In this document: one piece after another, positions 43,126 through 52,133 of the stretch
How the letters are laid out: each line of letters opens with the position of its first letter
How positions within the stretch are numbered: position 1 is the first letter of the stretch
NCBI GenBank assembly: GCA_015056915.1
Contig: SVFK01000001.1
Span: 1 to 64,000 of the forward strand
Direction: 5' to 3'
DNA from: Lachnospiraceae bacterium
Lineage (GTDB): Bacteria; Bacillota; Clostridia; Lachnospirales; Lachnospiraceae
Length of the DNA: 64,000 bases
Notes under the pieces: generated by a model
Database searches by the model: none
Told to the model about the DNA's origin: nothing
Seen by the model: the letters and a program-made list of their open reading frames with translations, nothing else
Translations under genes and position numbers: made by a program

Positions 43126-44265
43126 TTAATCTACCGCATAATCGTATGTTACATTTTGACCGCTCCAGATCTTCTTTGCAGTCCACTCAACATCCGGCTT
43201 ACTCCAAAAGTCATGACTTTCAGGCAGACCCAACGCCAGAAATACGCTGTTGCAAAGATACAGGCTTCCTACACAGATATAACCCTCTGCCAAATCCGGC
43301 TGACAACCGTATACACCCGGCAACAGCCAACCGTTTTCATCAAACATGTCCTCATTTTCCATTACCTTTCGAATGACAGCATCCAATGCGCATCTCACCT
43401 GCTCATAGGGTAAACGCTCCGGCAGAAATTCCTGCAAAGCCGCCTGTGATAATAACTGAAAGGCTCCGAACCTGTAGGTAACGGAACGACCGATTACAGG
43501 ATAACTGCCATCGGCATTAATTAATCGCTCCAGGATTTCCGCATATCGACCTGCTCTCTTTTCACATTCCTTCAACAATACTCCGTAATCCTCTTTTATC
43601 CCCTGAAAGGTGCGAAGCACGTCCAGATACATGGGATGAATGACAAAGCTGTTGTAATAATCCCAGTGTAAGTGGGGACCGTCTCCATAGGTTCCGTCTC
43701 CCAGATACCAGTGCTTGAACATATTCACCGCGTAATCAACTCTTGTCAAATCGTAATCATCTTCTCCCATGATGTATAATGCCGCCTCCACCATTGCAGA
43801 GAAAAACAGCCAATTTGATACAAAGGGGGTAAATTTTCTCGTCAATTTCAAAGCCTGTATTACATTCTTTTTGTCAGCATCAGCCAATAAGTGATACAGC
43901 TGTTTGGGTGCACGTACGATACCGTGTGCCAAAAATGCCGCATCCACCAATGCCTGTCCGTAACCCTCGGAGAAATTCATATAATCATCGGAAGCAGGAT
44001 TGGTTGCCTCTGCGATTGCCTTTCTCACCAGTATACGATACTTTTCCTGCATTTCCTTTTCGTTTTCCGGCACCTCCTCCAGCTCCAGCCACGGCGCAAT
44101 CCCGCATGCCGTTCTGCCGAGGGCCTCCAACAAGATATATTCCTCTCTGTCAGGATGAAATGTTATGGGAATACTTTTTTTCAAGGTTCCCTCTGCCAGA
44201 TGCTCCAATACCGGATTGGAAATCTTTAACATGGCATTAAGCCAGTAACTTCTTTTATCATTCAT
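43126..44265 (-). CDS. DUF2264 family protein (glycan-degradation associated)
   Basis: 379 residues, no signal peptide, so cytoplasmic. YWLNAMLKISNPVLEHLAEG at the start and FVSNWLFFSAMVEAAL, GDGTYGDGPHLHWDYYNSFV in the middle are DUF2264 hallmarks; the fold is predicted to be an (alpha/alpha)6 barrel similar to glycan hydrolases. Members are found beside pectin or rhamnogalacturonan and glycosaminoglycan genes, but the reaction is not known to me. GGAGG lies 7 bases before the ATG. It follows the GH88 gene by 22 bases in one operon and is closed by a hairpin. Confidence 0.85.
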   Translation of the reverse strand: MNDKRSYWLNAMLKISNPVLEHLAEGTLKKSIPITFHPDREEYILLEALGRTACGIAPWLELEEVPENEKEMQEKYRILVRKAIAEATNPASDDYMNFSEGYGQALVDAAFLAHGIVRAPKQLYHLLADADKKNVIQALKLTRKFTPFVSNWLFFSAMVEAALYIMGEDDYDLTRVDYAVNMFKHWYLGDGTYGDGPHLHWDYYNSFVIHPMYLDVLRTFQGIKEDYGVLLKECEKRAGRYAEILERLINADGSYPVIGRSVTYRFGAFQLLSQAALQEFLPERLPYEQVRCALDAVIRKVMENEDMFDENGWLLPGVYGCQPDLAEGYICVGSLYLCNSVFLALGLPESHDFWSKPDVEWTAKKIWSGQNVTYDYAVD

Positions 44266-44287
44266 AGCCTCGCCTCCACCTTATCGC

Positions 44288-45415
44288 TTACCAAAGAAAC
44301 AATTCTTTGTCACATAATTTGAAAATCGCTTCCGTAAAATAATAATCGCCATATATAATTGTGAAATTATGCTCCTTATCATGATATGCAGCTGAACACT
44401 TCTCCAAAATATGATCCGTTGCACAGTCCCAATTACATCTATGCTGTTCCAAGGTGGTCAACAGCTTTATAGCTGTGTTGTGGAAAAACGCCTTTTCCTC
44501 TTCCTCAGCCACACATTTAGCGATTTCCAGCATACCACATGCCGCAATTGCCGCAGCTGTGGAATCTTCCCACTCACAGTCCCTGTCCTGATCAAAATCA
44601 ACGGGAACAAAGCCACTTTCCGGTAAGCTTTGCGCAAAATACTTTGCAACCTTCTTAGCCGTATCCAGATAATCATTATTTCCGGTATGTAAATAGCTTA
44701 ATGTAAATCCATAGATTGCCCACGCCTGACCTCTGGTCCATGAGGAGCCTACCTGTATACCCTGTCCTCCCAAGGTACCTGTTACCTCTCCCGTCTCCGG
44801 GTCAAACTGAACGATATGATTCACCGAGCCATTCTCGCGAACGAACACCTTCATGGCAGTATCCGCATGGGCTTTTGCAATATGGGAAAATCTCGGGTCA
44901 CTTGTCTGCTCCTTGGTCCAATACAATAAGGGAAGATTCATCATACAATCAATAATTGCCCAACCGGCAGTGTTGCCATCGCCACTGTCATTCCATGCTC
45001 TGATAAAATTGCCTGCCGGGTTAAAACGACCTGCCAGATTGGCAGCTGCCAACAGCGCCCTGTTTTTGGACTGTTCCTTCTTCGTCATCTTGTAATTTGC
45101 CACAGAGGTAAGAAGCCATTTGAAACCGCTGTCATGATCCATTCCCATATAATCCATCAGACTTCCGTCCAGCTTCTCCTCAATATTCTCCGCCACCTGA
45201 CGGAATATATCATCCCCATAGGCATGATACAATTGCCACATCTGACCACCATAAAAACCATTGGTCCACCAGTTGATTCTGTCCGACCAATCATCAAAGA
45301 TTCCATTGACTGTCAGATAAGGTATCTTATCCTTACTACGCTCCGCTGATGCCTTCGACTTGGCATAAATCTTCTCTGCTACAGAATTCGCCCAATCCTT
45401 TTCATTCCTATGCAT
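44288..45415 (-). CDS. Glycoside hydrolase family 88, unsaturated glucuronyl hydrolase
   Basis: 375 residues. The two catalytic-site aspartates are recognisable in MGMDHDSGFKW (about 91-101) and WAIIDCMMNLPLLYW (about 152-166); WWTNGFYGGQMWQLYHAYGD is also conserved. UGL removes the unsaturated uronic acid left by polysaccharide lyases from disaccharides, by hydrating the double bond. No signal peptide, so it acts on imported disaccharides in the cytoplasm. AGGAG lies upstream of the ATG. Its promoter region is shared with the divergent AraC gene, whose product probably controls it. No lyase or transporter is beside it. Confidence 0.92.
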   Translation of the reverse strand: MHRNEKDWANSVAEKIYAKSKASAERSKDKIPYLTVNGIFDDWSDRINWWTNGFYGGQMWQLYHAYGDDIFRQVAENIEEKLDGSLMDYMGMDHDSGFKWLLTSVANYKMTKKEQSKNRALLAAANLAGRFNPAGNFIRAWNDSGDGNTAGWAIIDCMMNLPLLYWTKEQTSDPRFSHIAKAHADTAMKVFVRENGSVNHIVQFDPETGEVTGTLGGQGIQVGSSWTRGQAWAIYGFTLSYLHTGNNDYLDTAKKVAKYFAQSLPESGFVPVDFDQDRDCEWEDSTAAAIAACGMLEIAKCVAEEEEKAFFHNTAIKLLTTLEQHRCNWDCATDHILEKCSAAYHDKEHNFTIIYGDYYFTEAIFKLCDKELFLW

Positions 45416-45450
45416 ACACTTTCTCCTATCCTTTTATTAACCTTTTATGT

Positions 45451-45478
45451 AAGATAGCAATTTTAAACCTATTGTAAA
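45451..45478 (-). promoter_or_regulatory. Probable promoter of the GH88-DUF2264 operon
   Basis: Minus strand: TTTACA (45473-45478), 16-base spacer, TATCTT (45451-45456). Similar 18-19 base elements, CTTTTATTAACCTTTTAT (45431-45448) and CTTTTTACTAACCTTTTTA (45512-45530), flank the divergent promoters and could be AraC-protein sites. Confidence 0.45.
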
Positions 45479-45481
45479 GCA

Positions 45482-45510
45482 TTGACTTAGCTTAGGTAAT
45501 ATCATATACT
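45482..45510 (+). promoter_or_regulatory. Sigma-A promoter of the AraC-family gene
   Basis: TTGACT (45482-45487), 17-base spacer, TATACT (45505-45510), 44 bases before the start codon. Confidence 0.7.
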
Positions 45511-45554
45511 ACTTTTTACTAACCTTTTTAACTATTTTGATATGGGAGAATTCT

Positions 45555-46334
45555 ATGTTTGAATTAATTAGAGGTGGATGTTTTTCAAGACATGCGGCAG
45601 ATTTTATTATGAATCGTCCCCAGGGCTTACCCTACTATCTTTTTCTCGTAATAAAATCCAATTCCGAAATAAATATTGATGGTGTTTTACAAATATGTAA
45701 ACCTAACAGTATACTCCTTATCAAGCCCAATACCCCTTATTCCTACCGGAATCCTGACGGCGAGTATATTGATGACTGGCTTCACTTTAGCTGCCTGCCA
45801 CAGGATATTTCTTTGCTTGATGAAAATATGTTTCACAACAGCATTTCCATTAGTAATCCCCGACTGTTTACCACTTATATACAGCAGTTATTATGGGAAA
45901 ACAATTTTGCAAGGGCAACCTCCAGAAACTATTATGTTGACTCGCTTTTTAGAATCCTGTTACAGCATATTTGTGATGAGTTTCGCTCCGAGAGCGCAGA
46001 CGAATACAGCCCTTATCGCTATAAATTACAGCGACTCAGGCTGGAAATACAGGCTGCTCCATATAAAAAGTATTCTGCTCAGAATATTGCTTCCGACTTG
46101 AGTATAAGCACATCCTATTTGCAATATTTATATAAGCATTTTTTTCATATTTCTCTTCAGGCCGACATCATTAATATGAGGGTGGATTACGCAAAGGAGC
46201 TGATTACCTCTACCACTCTGCCCTTGGAGCAAATTGCCTACGCCTGCGGTTACTCGAACGAAATACATTTCTACAGACAATTTTTAAGAAAAACCGGCAT
46301 GACCCCCGGTGAATATAGGAAGCATTATGTGTGA
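45555..46334 (+). CDS. AraC-family transcriptional regulator
   Basis: 259 residues. N-terminal cupin-like sensor (residues 1-150; PNSILLIKPNTPYSYR is typical) and a C-terminal pair of helix-turn-helix units: QNIASDLSISTSYLQYLYKH and LEQIAYACGYSNEIHFYRQF, ending KTGMTPGEYR. The ATG at 45555 has GGGAG 6 bases upstream; an earlier in-frame TTG at 45537 has none. Divergent from the GH88-DUF2264 operon, so it probably activates it in response to a sugar. Its 3' end overlaps the end of the convergent CD3324-type gene by 10 bases. Confidence 0.93.
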   Translation: MFELIRGGCFSRHAADFIMNRPQGLPYYLFLVIKSNSEINIDGVLQICKPNSILLIKPNTPYSYRNPDGEYIDDWLHFSCLPQDISLLDENMFHNSISISNPRLFTTYIQQLLWENNFARATSRNYYVDSLFRILLQHICDEFRSESADEYSPYRYKLQRLRLEIQAAPYKKYSAQNIASDLSISTSYLQYLYKHFFHISLQADIINMRVDYAKELITSTTLPLEQIAYACGYSNEIHFYRQFLRKTGMTPGEYRKHYV

Positions 46335-46636
46335 GGAAGCAGGCTTCCTTCTCCACCCATAAGTCTCGTCATTTCCTCAATTCGTTCTAAGGGAAACGGA
46401 GGTGTCGCAAGTGGTCTCATTGCTCGTATAATTCTCTGAATATTCTTATCAGACAAAAAATACTCAGCTGCCAATTCTGAAATTGACATTCCCGCCTCAA
46501 AGCGTTTGTAAATCTGCCGGTTACGTTCCTCCAATCCTGCAAGGGTTCCGATTTTGGCTCCCCATGTCATATGCTCGTCCTTTTTACGCGGAACATAAAT
46601 CATCTGACCACTCACATAATTTTGAACCAGCTCCAA
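46325..46636 (-). CDS. CD3324-family helix-turn-helix protein, start codon missing or non-standard
   Basis: From the first standard start (TTG at 46636) 103 residues: ELVQNYVSGQMIYVPRKK, RNRQIYKRFEAGMSISELA and YFLSDKNIQRIIRAM match the CD3324/Mor-like DNA-binding family, followed by an extra C-terminal tail (about 30 residues). The conserved beginning of the family lies further upstream, where the frame reads SYISAEEVLPPELLE (46675-46631), preceded by a strong AGGAGG at 46680-46685. At the expected start the codons are CTA (46676-46678) and ATA (46667-46669); no ATG, GTG or TTG is present. The gene may use ATA, or be decaying. It lies 24 bases after the VOC gene stop and probably is co-transcribed with it. 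Confidence 0.72.
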   Translation of the reverse strand: MELVQNYVSGQMIYVPRKKDEHMTWGAKIGTLAGLEERNRQIYKRFEAGMSISELAAEYFLSDKNIQRIIRAMRPLATPPFPLERIEEMTRLMGGEGSLLPHT

Positions 46637-46701
46637 AAGCTCCGGCGGAAGTACTTCCTCAGCACTTATATAGCTTAGTCCTCCTAAAATACAATTACCG
46701 C

Positions 46702-47064
46702 TTACATCGGCGTTCCCACCTCAATTAAATTGCCGTCGAGATCATAAAAACGAATTACCTTTTGTCCCCAGCTATGCTGCATAAGTCTGTTAACATATTG
46801 AATAGAAGGATATAAACGCTCCAACTTTTCGATAAATGCTTCTATATCTCTTTCTTCAAAATACAATTCACAGGTATTGTTTTCCGGAATAATATCCTTC
46901 CCCAGAAACTTCTTCCAAATTTTCTCATCCTGAAGTACAAGACCTTCTGTCAAAATCATATTGCCGTCATTATCAAGCACCATATCCAGGCCAAACAGGT
47001 CATGATAAAATTGTTTTGATTTTTCTATATCTTTAACAACAATTAAAATATTTTTAAGTTTCAT
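46702..47064 (-). CDS. VOC (glyoxalase/bleomycin-resistance) family protein
   Basis: 120 residues, a two-module betaalphabetabetabeta protein. MKLKNILIVVKDIEKSKQFY and RFYDLDGNLIEVGTPM are typical of the vicinal-oxygen-chelate fold; glutamate in LIEVG is a likely metal ligand. The substrate cannot be told from the sequence. GGAGG lies upstream of the ATG. Followed closely by the CD3324-type gene. Confidence 0.85.
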   Translation of the reverse strand: MKLKNILIVVKDIEKSKQFYHDLFGLDMVLDNDGNMILTEGLVLQDEKIWKKFLGKDIIPENNTCELYFEERDIEAFIEKLERLYPSIQYVNRLMQHSWGQKVIRFYDLDGNLIEVGTPM

Positions 47065-47213
47065 TGTCTTTTCCGCCTCCTCAACTTAAGCAAGAGCCTT
47101 AATACACTATCTTGGGCAGCTTGCATTTCTCCACCATTCTTCATGATGTTTGTAAATAAAAAAGCCTCTCTTATTCGTCTTTGTTTGCAGTTTTTTCACC
47201 AAATGGCAGAATT

Positions 47214-49097
47214 CTACTCTATATGTTCAATAAGATGAGGCGGAAGAAGTCTTAAAAATAACTCCTCTGCATCTTCATAAATAATTGGTTTTGAAAGGAA
47301 ATCATCAAATCCCTCACTAATATATTCCTTTCTTGCTCCTGCTAATGCATTTGCCGTAAGCGCTACCACAACCGCATTTTCACTAGGATAATCTTTCATT
47401 TCTTTTAAACGATGCAGGGTCTCTTTACCATCCATCTCAGGCATCATGTGATCCAGAAATACAATATCGTAGCGATGCTCTTTCACTTTATCAATACATT
47501 CAAAACCGCTTTCTGCTTCATCAATATGAATTTGAGTAGGTTGAAATACTTTAACAAATACCATTCTGTTTAATCTATTATCGTCTACTACAAGAATTCT
47601 TGCTTTCGGAGCCGTAAATGTGCTTGTTCTGTGTTTCTTAACCTGAATTTCTTTGCTTTTCTTCTGATAGTCTGCAACTGTCATAGAATCCACAGCTGAC
47701 TGTTTAAGCTCAAAAAAGAATTCCGAGCCTTTTCCGTATTCACTTCGAACCTGTAATTCACTTCCCATTAACTTTAGCAATCGCATGGTAATGGTGAGAC
47801 CCAAACCGGTTCCCTCTATATAGCGATTAGACTCATCCTCTATTCGCTTGTATTCATCAAATAAGCTGGTAATGTACTCTTCCTTAATTCCAATTCCGGT
47901 ATCTGTTACACTACAATAAAGAGTGACTATGTTATTTTGTAATTCGCCCTTAATATTTAATTCTACTTTTCCTTCTTTTGTGTACTTGATTGCATTAGAA
48001 AGCAGATTGGTAAGTATTTGCCTTATTCGTACATCGTCTCCGTATAGATTAACCGGAAGTGTTTTGTCTAAATTAATATTAAATACCAAATTTTTAGATT
48101 GCGCCTTAAGTGATATCATAGCTGTCAAATCTGCTATCAGCTTACTTAAATTATACTCTGTTTCCACAATTTCCATCTTGCCTGATTCAATTTTGGAAAG
48201 ATCCAAGATTTCATTAACTATTGAAAGCAATAATTGTCCTGCACCATTGATATCCTCTGCATACTCTAATATATTTGCTTCCTTGCTTTCTCTTAATATA
48301 ATCTCATCCATTCCAAGAATTGCATTAATCGGGGTCCGAATCTCATGGGACATCTGCGCTAAGAAACGTCCTTTGGCCTGATTTGCCATAACTGCTTCCT
48401 CTTTGGCTTCTTCTACTTTTCTCTTTTCATCCATTAACAGTTCAATCAATACATTATCCGGACTTTCCACTGTGAGATAAAATCCAATACAAAGTAATGT
48501 AATACCTACACTGGACAAAAGATGGGTGGGATAAAAAAACTGATACACTCCAACGCCCACCTCACAAATCAGAGATATTGCAATTGCTTTTTTCTTTTTG
48601 AGGGGAATGATTTTTCTGAATTGCACCAAGTAGATTGCAGCAGTTATTGCTAATATGTATACACTAATATAGACTGCAACAATCCCGGGACCATAGGAGT
48701 AACTTGCCGCTTCTTCATGCTTGTAATAAATAGGTAAAAATAATACTCCAATAGTTGATAAAACAAAGGGTAAAAGAATCCAATTACTCTTTTTTACACT
48801 TTCTTTTGTTTCATCCGATATCATGGAAAGTATATATGAATATACTTCATAGAAAATTACCAGAAACAAAATTAAGAATATTTGGTGCACTCCTCGATTT
48901 ACCCATGCCGGCACTGTATCTTTATGAGTTAGCGTGTAAAGCGCTCCCTGTTCTGCAAATAAATGTATCAACGAAGTAATGACCATTGTTCCATATATTC
49001 TATGCATTTGTGTATTCTTTCTCTTAACAGAAAAAAACAGATATGCAATAACTGACACAATTATTATACAGCCTATTCCCAAACTATAAATGCCCAT
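47214..49097 (-). CDS. Hybrid sensor histidine kinase with 7TM-like sensor and receiver domain
   Basis: 627 residues. Seven or so N-terminal membrane helices (1-225) form the sensor; no large external loop. HisKA H-box: MSHEIRTPINAILGMDEI (phospho-His near 260); ATPase motifs ILTNLLSNAIKYT (N), DTGIGIKEEYI (G1), GTGLGLTITM (G2). C-terminal receiver: ILVVDDNRLNRM, phospho-Asp in VFLDHMMPEMDG near 553, and LTANALAG with K in LSKPI. No separate response regulator or HPt gene is next to it, so the output is unknown. It forms a single-gene unit: a strong terminator (49201-49233) lies upstream, at the end of ppdK. Confidence 0.93.
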   Translation of the reverse strand: MGIYSLGIGCIIIVSVIAYLFFSVKRKNTQMHRIYGTMVITSLIHLFAEQGALYTLTHKDTVPAWVNRGVHQIFLILFLVIFYEVYSYILSMISDETKESVKKSNWILLPFVLSTIGVLFLPIYYKHEEAASYSYGPGIVAVYISVYILAITAAIYLVQFRKIIPLKKKKAIAISLICEVGVGVYQFFYPTHLLSSVGITLLCIGFYLTVESPDNVLIELLMDEKRKVEEAKEEAVMANQAKGRFLAQMSHEIRTPINAILGMDEIILRESKEANILEYAEDINGAGQLLLSIVNEILDLSKIESGKMEIVETEYNLSKLIADLTAMISLKAQSKNLVFNINLDKTLPVNLYGDDVRIRQILTNLLSNAIKYTKEGKVELNIKGELQNNIVTLYCSVTDTGIGIKEEYITSLFDEYKRIEDESNRYIEGTGLGLTITMRLLKLMGSELQVRSEYGKGSEFFFELKQSAVDSMTVADYQKKSKEIQVKKHRTSTFTAPKARILVVDDNRLNRMVFVKVFQPTQIHIDEAESGFECIDKVKEHRYDIVFLDHMMPEMDGKETLHRLKEMKDYPSENAVVVALTANALAGARKEYISEGFDDFLSKPIIYEDAEELFLRLLPPHLIEHIE

Positions 49098-49200
49098 TTA
49101 CTCACCCCGTACTCTACGTATTTTATTAGTCACAACATCATTATATTTCATATAAATAGTGATTGTAAATATTAAAAACATATTAAATTTTATCAACAAA

Positions 49201-49233
49201 ACCCCCTTTCCGGCACTACACCGGAAAGGGGGT
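49201..49233 (-). terminator. Terminator of ppdK
   Basis: ACCCCCTTTCCGG and CCGGAAAGGGGGT form a perfect 13-bp GC-rich stem with a 7-base loop; the minus strand continues GTTTTGTTG. It lies 40 bases after the ppdK stop. Confidence 0.9.
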
Positions 49234-49273
49234 TATTATTTCACACTATTCACAATTACAGCGTAACGATATC

Positions 49274-51904
49274 CTACTTATTATTCAATGCAGCCTGTGC
49301 TGCTGCCAGTCTTGCGATAGGCACACGGAAAGGTGAACAGGATACGTAGTTCAGACCAATCTTGTGGCAGAATTCGATGGAAGAAGGATCTCCACCGTGC
49401 TCACCACAGATACCAAGCTTAATGTCAGAACGTACTGCACGACCCTTCTTTGCAGCCATTTCTACCAACTGACCAACACCGGTCTGATCCAATCTTGCAA
49501 AAGGATCGGACTCGTAAATCTTTGCCTGATAGTAGGAATCAAGGAACTTACCTGCATCATCACGGGAGAAGCCGAAGGTCATCTGGGTAAGGTCATTTGT
49601 ACCAAAGGAGAAGAATTCAGCTTCTTCAGCAATGGCATCAGCTGTAAGTGCTGCACGAGGAATCTCAATCATAGTACCAATATGATACTTGATGTCGGAA
49701 TTCTTCTCTGCCTTAACAGCTTCTGCAACCTCTACAACAACATCCTTAACATACTTTAATTCCTTCTTCTCGCCAACGAGAGGAATCATGATTTCAGGTA
49801 CTACATTGTAGCCCTTCTCATTCCTCACTTCAATAGCAGCTTCCATAACGGCTCTGGTCTGCATTCTTGCGATTTCAGGATAGGTAACTGCAAGACGGCA
49901 GCCTCTGTGACCCATCATAGGGTTAAACTCGTGAAGAGCATCACATTTTGCCTTAACTTCTTCAACAGTCAGACCCATATCTTCTGCGAGAGCCTTAATA
50001 TCCTCTTCCTCGGTAGGAACAAACTCATGAAGAGGGGGATCTAAGTAACGAACAGTCATAGGCTTGCCTTCAAGAACCTCATACATTGCCTTGAAATCTG
50101 CCTTCTGGAATTCGCCGATTGCCTTCAAAGCTTCTTCTCTGGCTTCTACACTGTCAGAGAGAATCATTCTGCGGAATTTAGGGATTCTGTCCTCACCAAA
50201 GAACATATGCTCTGTACGGCAAAGACCGATACCTTCTGCACCAAGCTTAACAGCATTCATGGTGTCAGCAGGAGTATCTGCATTGGTACGAACCTTAATG
50301 GTTCTGAACTGATCAGCCCAAGCCATAATGCGGCCAAAGTTACCGCCTACGGAAGCTTCAACAGTCTTGATGTCACCCTTATAAATCTTACCGGTAGTAC
50401 CGTCTAAGGAAATATAATCACCTTCATGGAATTCATATCCACCAAGAGTGAATACCTTTGCCTCTTCATCAATCTTGATATCACCACAACCGGATACACA
50501 GCAAGTACCCATACCACGAGCAACTACTGCTGCGTGAGAGGTCATACCACCACGAACAGTTAAGATACCCTGAGATGCATGCATACCCTCAATATCCTCA
50601 GGAGAGGTCTCCAGACGTACTAAGATAACTCTTTCACCTCTTCCGCCCATACCTGCTTCCTTAGCTTCATCAGCAGTAAAGTACACCTTACCTGCTGCAG
50701 CACCGGGAGATGCGGGAAGTGCAGAACCGATAACCTCACCAGCCTTTAATGCAGCTGCATCAAAGGTAGGATGTAATAACTGATCTAAGGACTTAGCTTC
50801 GATACGAAGTACTGCCTCCTCGGGAGTAATCTTGCCTTCGTCAACCAAGTCACATGCAATATTGATAGCTGCAGGAGCAGTTCTCTTACCATTTCTGGTC
50901 TGTAAGAAGTATAATTTACCTTCTTCAATGGTAAACTCCATATCCTGCATATCACGATAGTGTTCTTCCAATTTATTAGCGATTTCCATAAATTCTTTGT
51001 AACACTCAGGCATATCCTCTTCCAGCTTAGAAATAGGCTGAGGTGTACGCACACCTGCAACTACGTCCTCACCCTGAGCATTAATCAGGTATTCACCAAA
51101 GATACCCTTCTCACCGGTGGAAGGATTACGGGTAAATGCAACACCGGTACCGGAGGTCTCACCCTTATTACCGAATACCATACACTGTACGTTTACAGCA
51201 GTACCCCAATCACCGGGAATATCGTTCATACGTCTGTATACAATAGCACGAGGATTGTCCCAGGAACGGAATACTGCCTTAACAGCACCCATCAGCTGCT
51301 CTCTGGGGTCCTGAGGGAATTCTTCACCGTTCATAGCTTCTTTATATACAGCCTTAAACTTTTCAGCAAGATTCTTTAAGTCATCTGCAGTCAGTTCGGT
51401 ATCAAAATGAATACCCTTTTCCTCTTTCATTTCATCGATAATCTTCTCGAAGAATGACTTCGGTACTTCCATTACAACGTCAGAATACATCTGAATAAAA
51501 CGACGATAGGAATCATAAGCAAATCTGGGATTGCCTGTTTTCTTGGCAAAGCCTTCAACAGCTACATCATTCAAACCTAAGTTAAGAATGGTGTCCATCA
51601 TACCGGGCATGGATGCTCTTGCACCGGAACGAACAGATACTAACAGGGGATCCTCGGTATCACCGAATTTCTTACCCATAAGCTCTTCCAGCTCAACAAT
51701 GTTCTGGAAAATCTGCTCTTTAATCTCGTCTGAAATCTGCTTACCGTTCTCATAATAATCAGTACAAGCTTCTGTAGTTACAGTGAAGCCCTGAGGAATC
51801 GGCAAGCCCAAATTAGTCATCTCTGCAAGGTTAGCTCCTTTACCACCGAGCAGATTTCTCATGTCGGCATTACCATCTTTAAAATTGTAGACCCATTTTT
51901 TCAT
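49274..51904 (-). CDS. ppdK: Pyruvate, phosphate dikinase
   Basis: 876 residues, full length. N-terminal ATP-grasp domain (LLGGKGANLAEMTNLGLP, SVRSGARASMPGMMDTILNL), central swivelling domain with phospho-His in GGMTSHAAVVARGMG (about 452-466), and C-terminal PEP/pyruvate barrel (GLCRTEHMFF, GTNDLTQMTFGFSRDD, GICGEHGGDPSS). It interconverts pyruvate + ATP + Pi and PEP + AMP + PPi; in anaerobic Clostridia it works in glycolysis or gluconeogenesis and saves energy with PPi. AAGGAGACAAAAAGC precedes the ATG. It has its own promoter (51988-52016) and terminator, a monocistronic unit. Confidence 0.97.
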   Translation of the reverse strand: MKKWVYNFKDGNADMRNLLGGKGANLAEMTNLGLPIPQGFTVTTEACTDYYENGKQISDEIKEQIFQNIVELEELMGKKFGDTEDPLLVSVRSGARASMPGMMDTILNLGLNDVAVEGFAKKTGNPRFAYDSYRRFIQMYSDVVMEVPKSFFEKIIDEMKEEKGIHFDTELTADDLKNLAEKFKAVYKEAMNGEEFPQDPREQLMGAVKAVFRSWDNPRAIVYRRMNDIPGDWGTAVNVQCMVFGNKGETSGTGVAFTRNPSTGEKGIFGEYLINAQGEDVVAGVRTPQPISKLEEDMPECYKEFMEIANKLEEHYRDMQDMEFTIEEGKLYFLQTRNGKRTAPAAINIACDLVDEGKITPEEAVLRIEAKSLDQLLHPTFDAAALKAGEVIGSALPASPGAAAGKVYFTADEAKEAGMGGRGERVILVRLETSPEDIEGMHASQGILTVRGGMTSHAAVVARGMGTCCVSGCGDIKIDEEAKVFTLGGYEFHEGDYISLDGTTGKIYKGDIKTVEASVGGNFGRIMAWADQFRTIKVRTNADTPADTMNAVKLGAEGIGLCRTEHMFFGEDRIPKFRRMILSDSVEAREEALKAIGEFQKADFKAMYEVLEGKPMTVRYLDPPLHEFVPTEEEDIKALAEDMGLTVEEVKAKCDALHEFNPMMGHRGCRLAVTYPEIARMQTRAVMEAAIEVRNEKGYNVVPEIMIPLVGEKKELKYVKDVVVEVAEAVKAEKNSDIKYHIGTMIEIPRAALTADAIAEEAEFFSFGTNDLTQMTFGFSRDDAGKFLDSYYQAKIYESDPFARLDQTGVGQLVEMAAKKGRAVRSDIKLGICGEHGGDPSSIEFCHKIGLNYVSCSPFRVPIARLAAAQAALNNK

Positions 51905-51987
51905 GCTTTTTGTCTCCTTTTTTTATTTTATTTTTGACAAAAATTAGTAACCTACACATTACTCAACCGAAACTTTTGTACGTGCAT

Positions 51988-52016
51988 ATTGTAACAATCT
52001 ACCAAAAGAATATCAA
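51988..52016 (-). promoter_or_regulatory. Sigma-A promoter of ppdK
   Basis: Minus strand: TTGATA (52011-52016), 17-base spacer, TACAAT (51988-51993). The start codon lies about 84 bases downstream of the -10 box. Confidence 0.72.
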
Positions 52017-52133
52017 GCCGAATTTGATAATTCTTTGACACACTGCTCATTTTCGTTGATTTTGCACAATTTTTTTAATTTTCCAATCTCAATCTTGTAT
52101 AGTACTTTCCTCTCCTCTGTACGCTTTCGGCCG

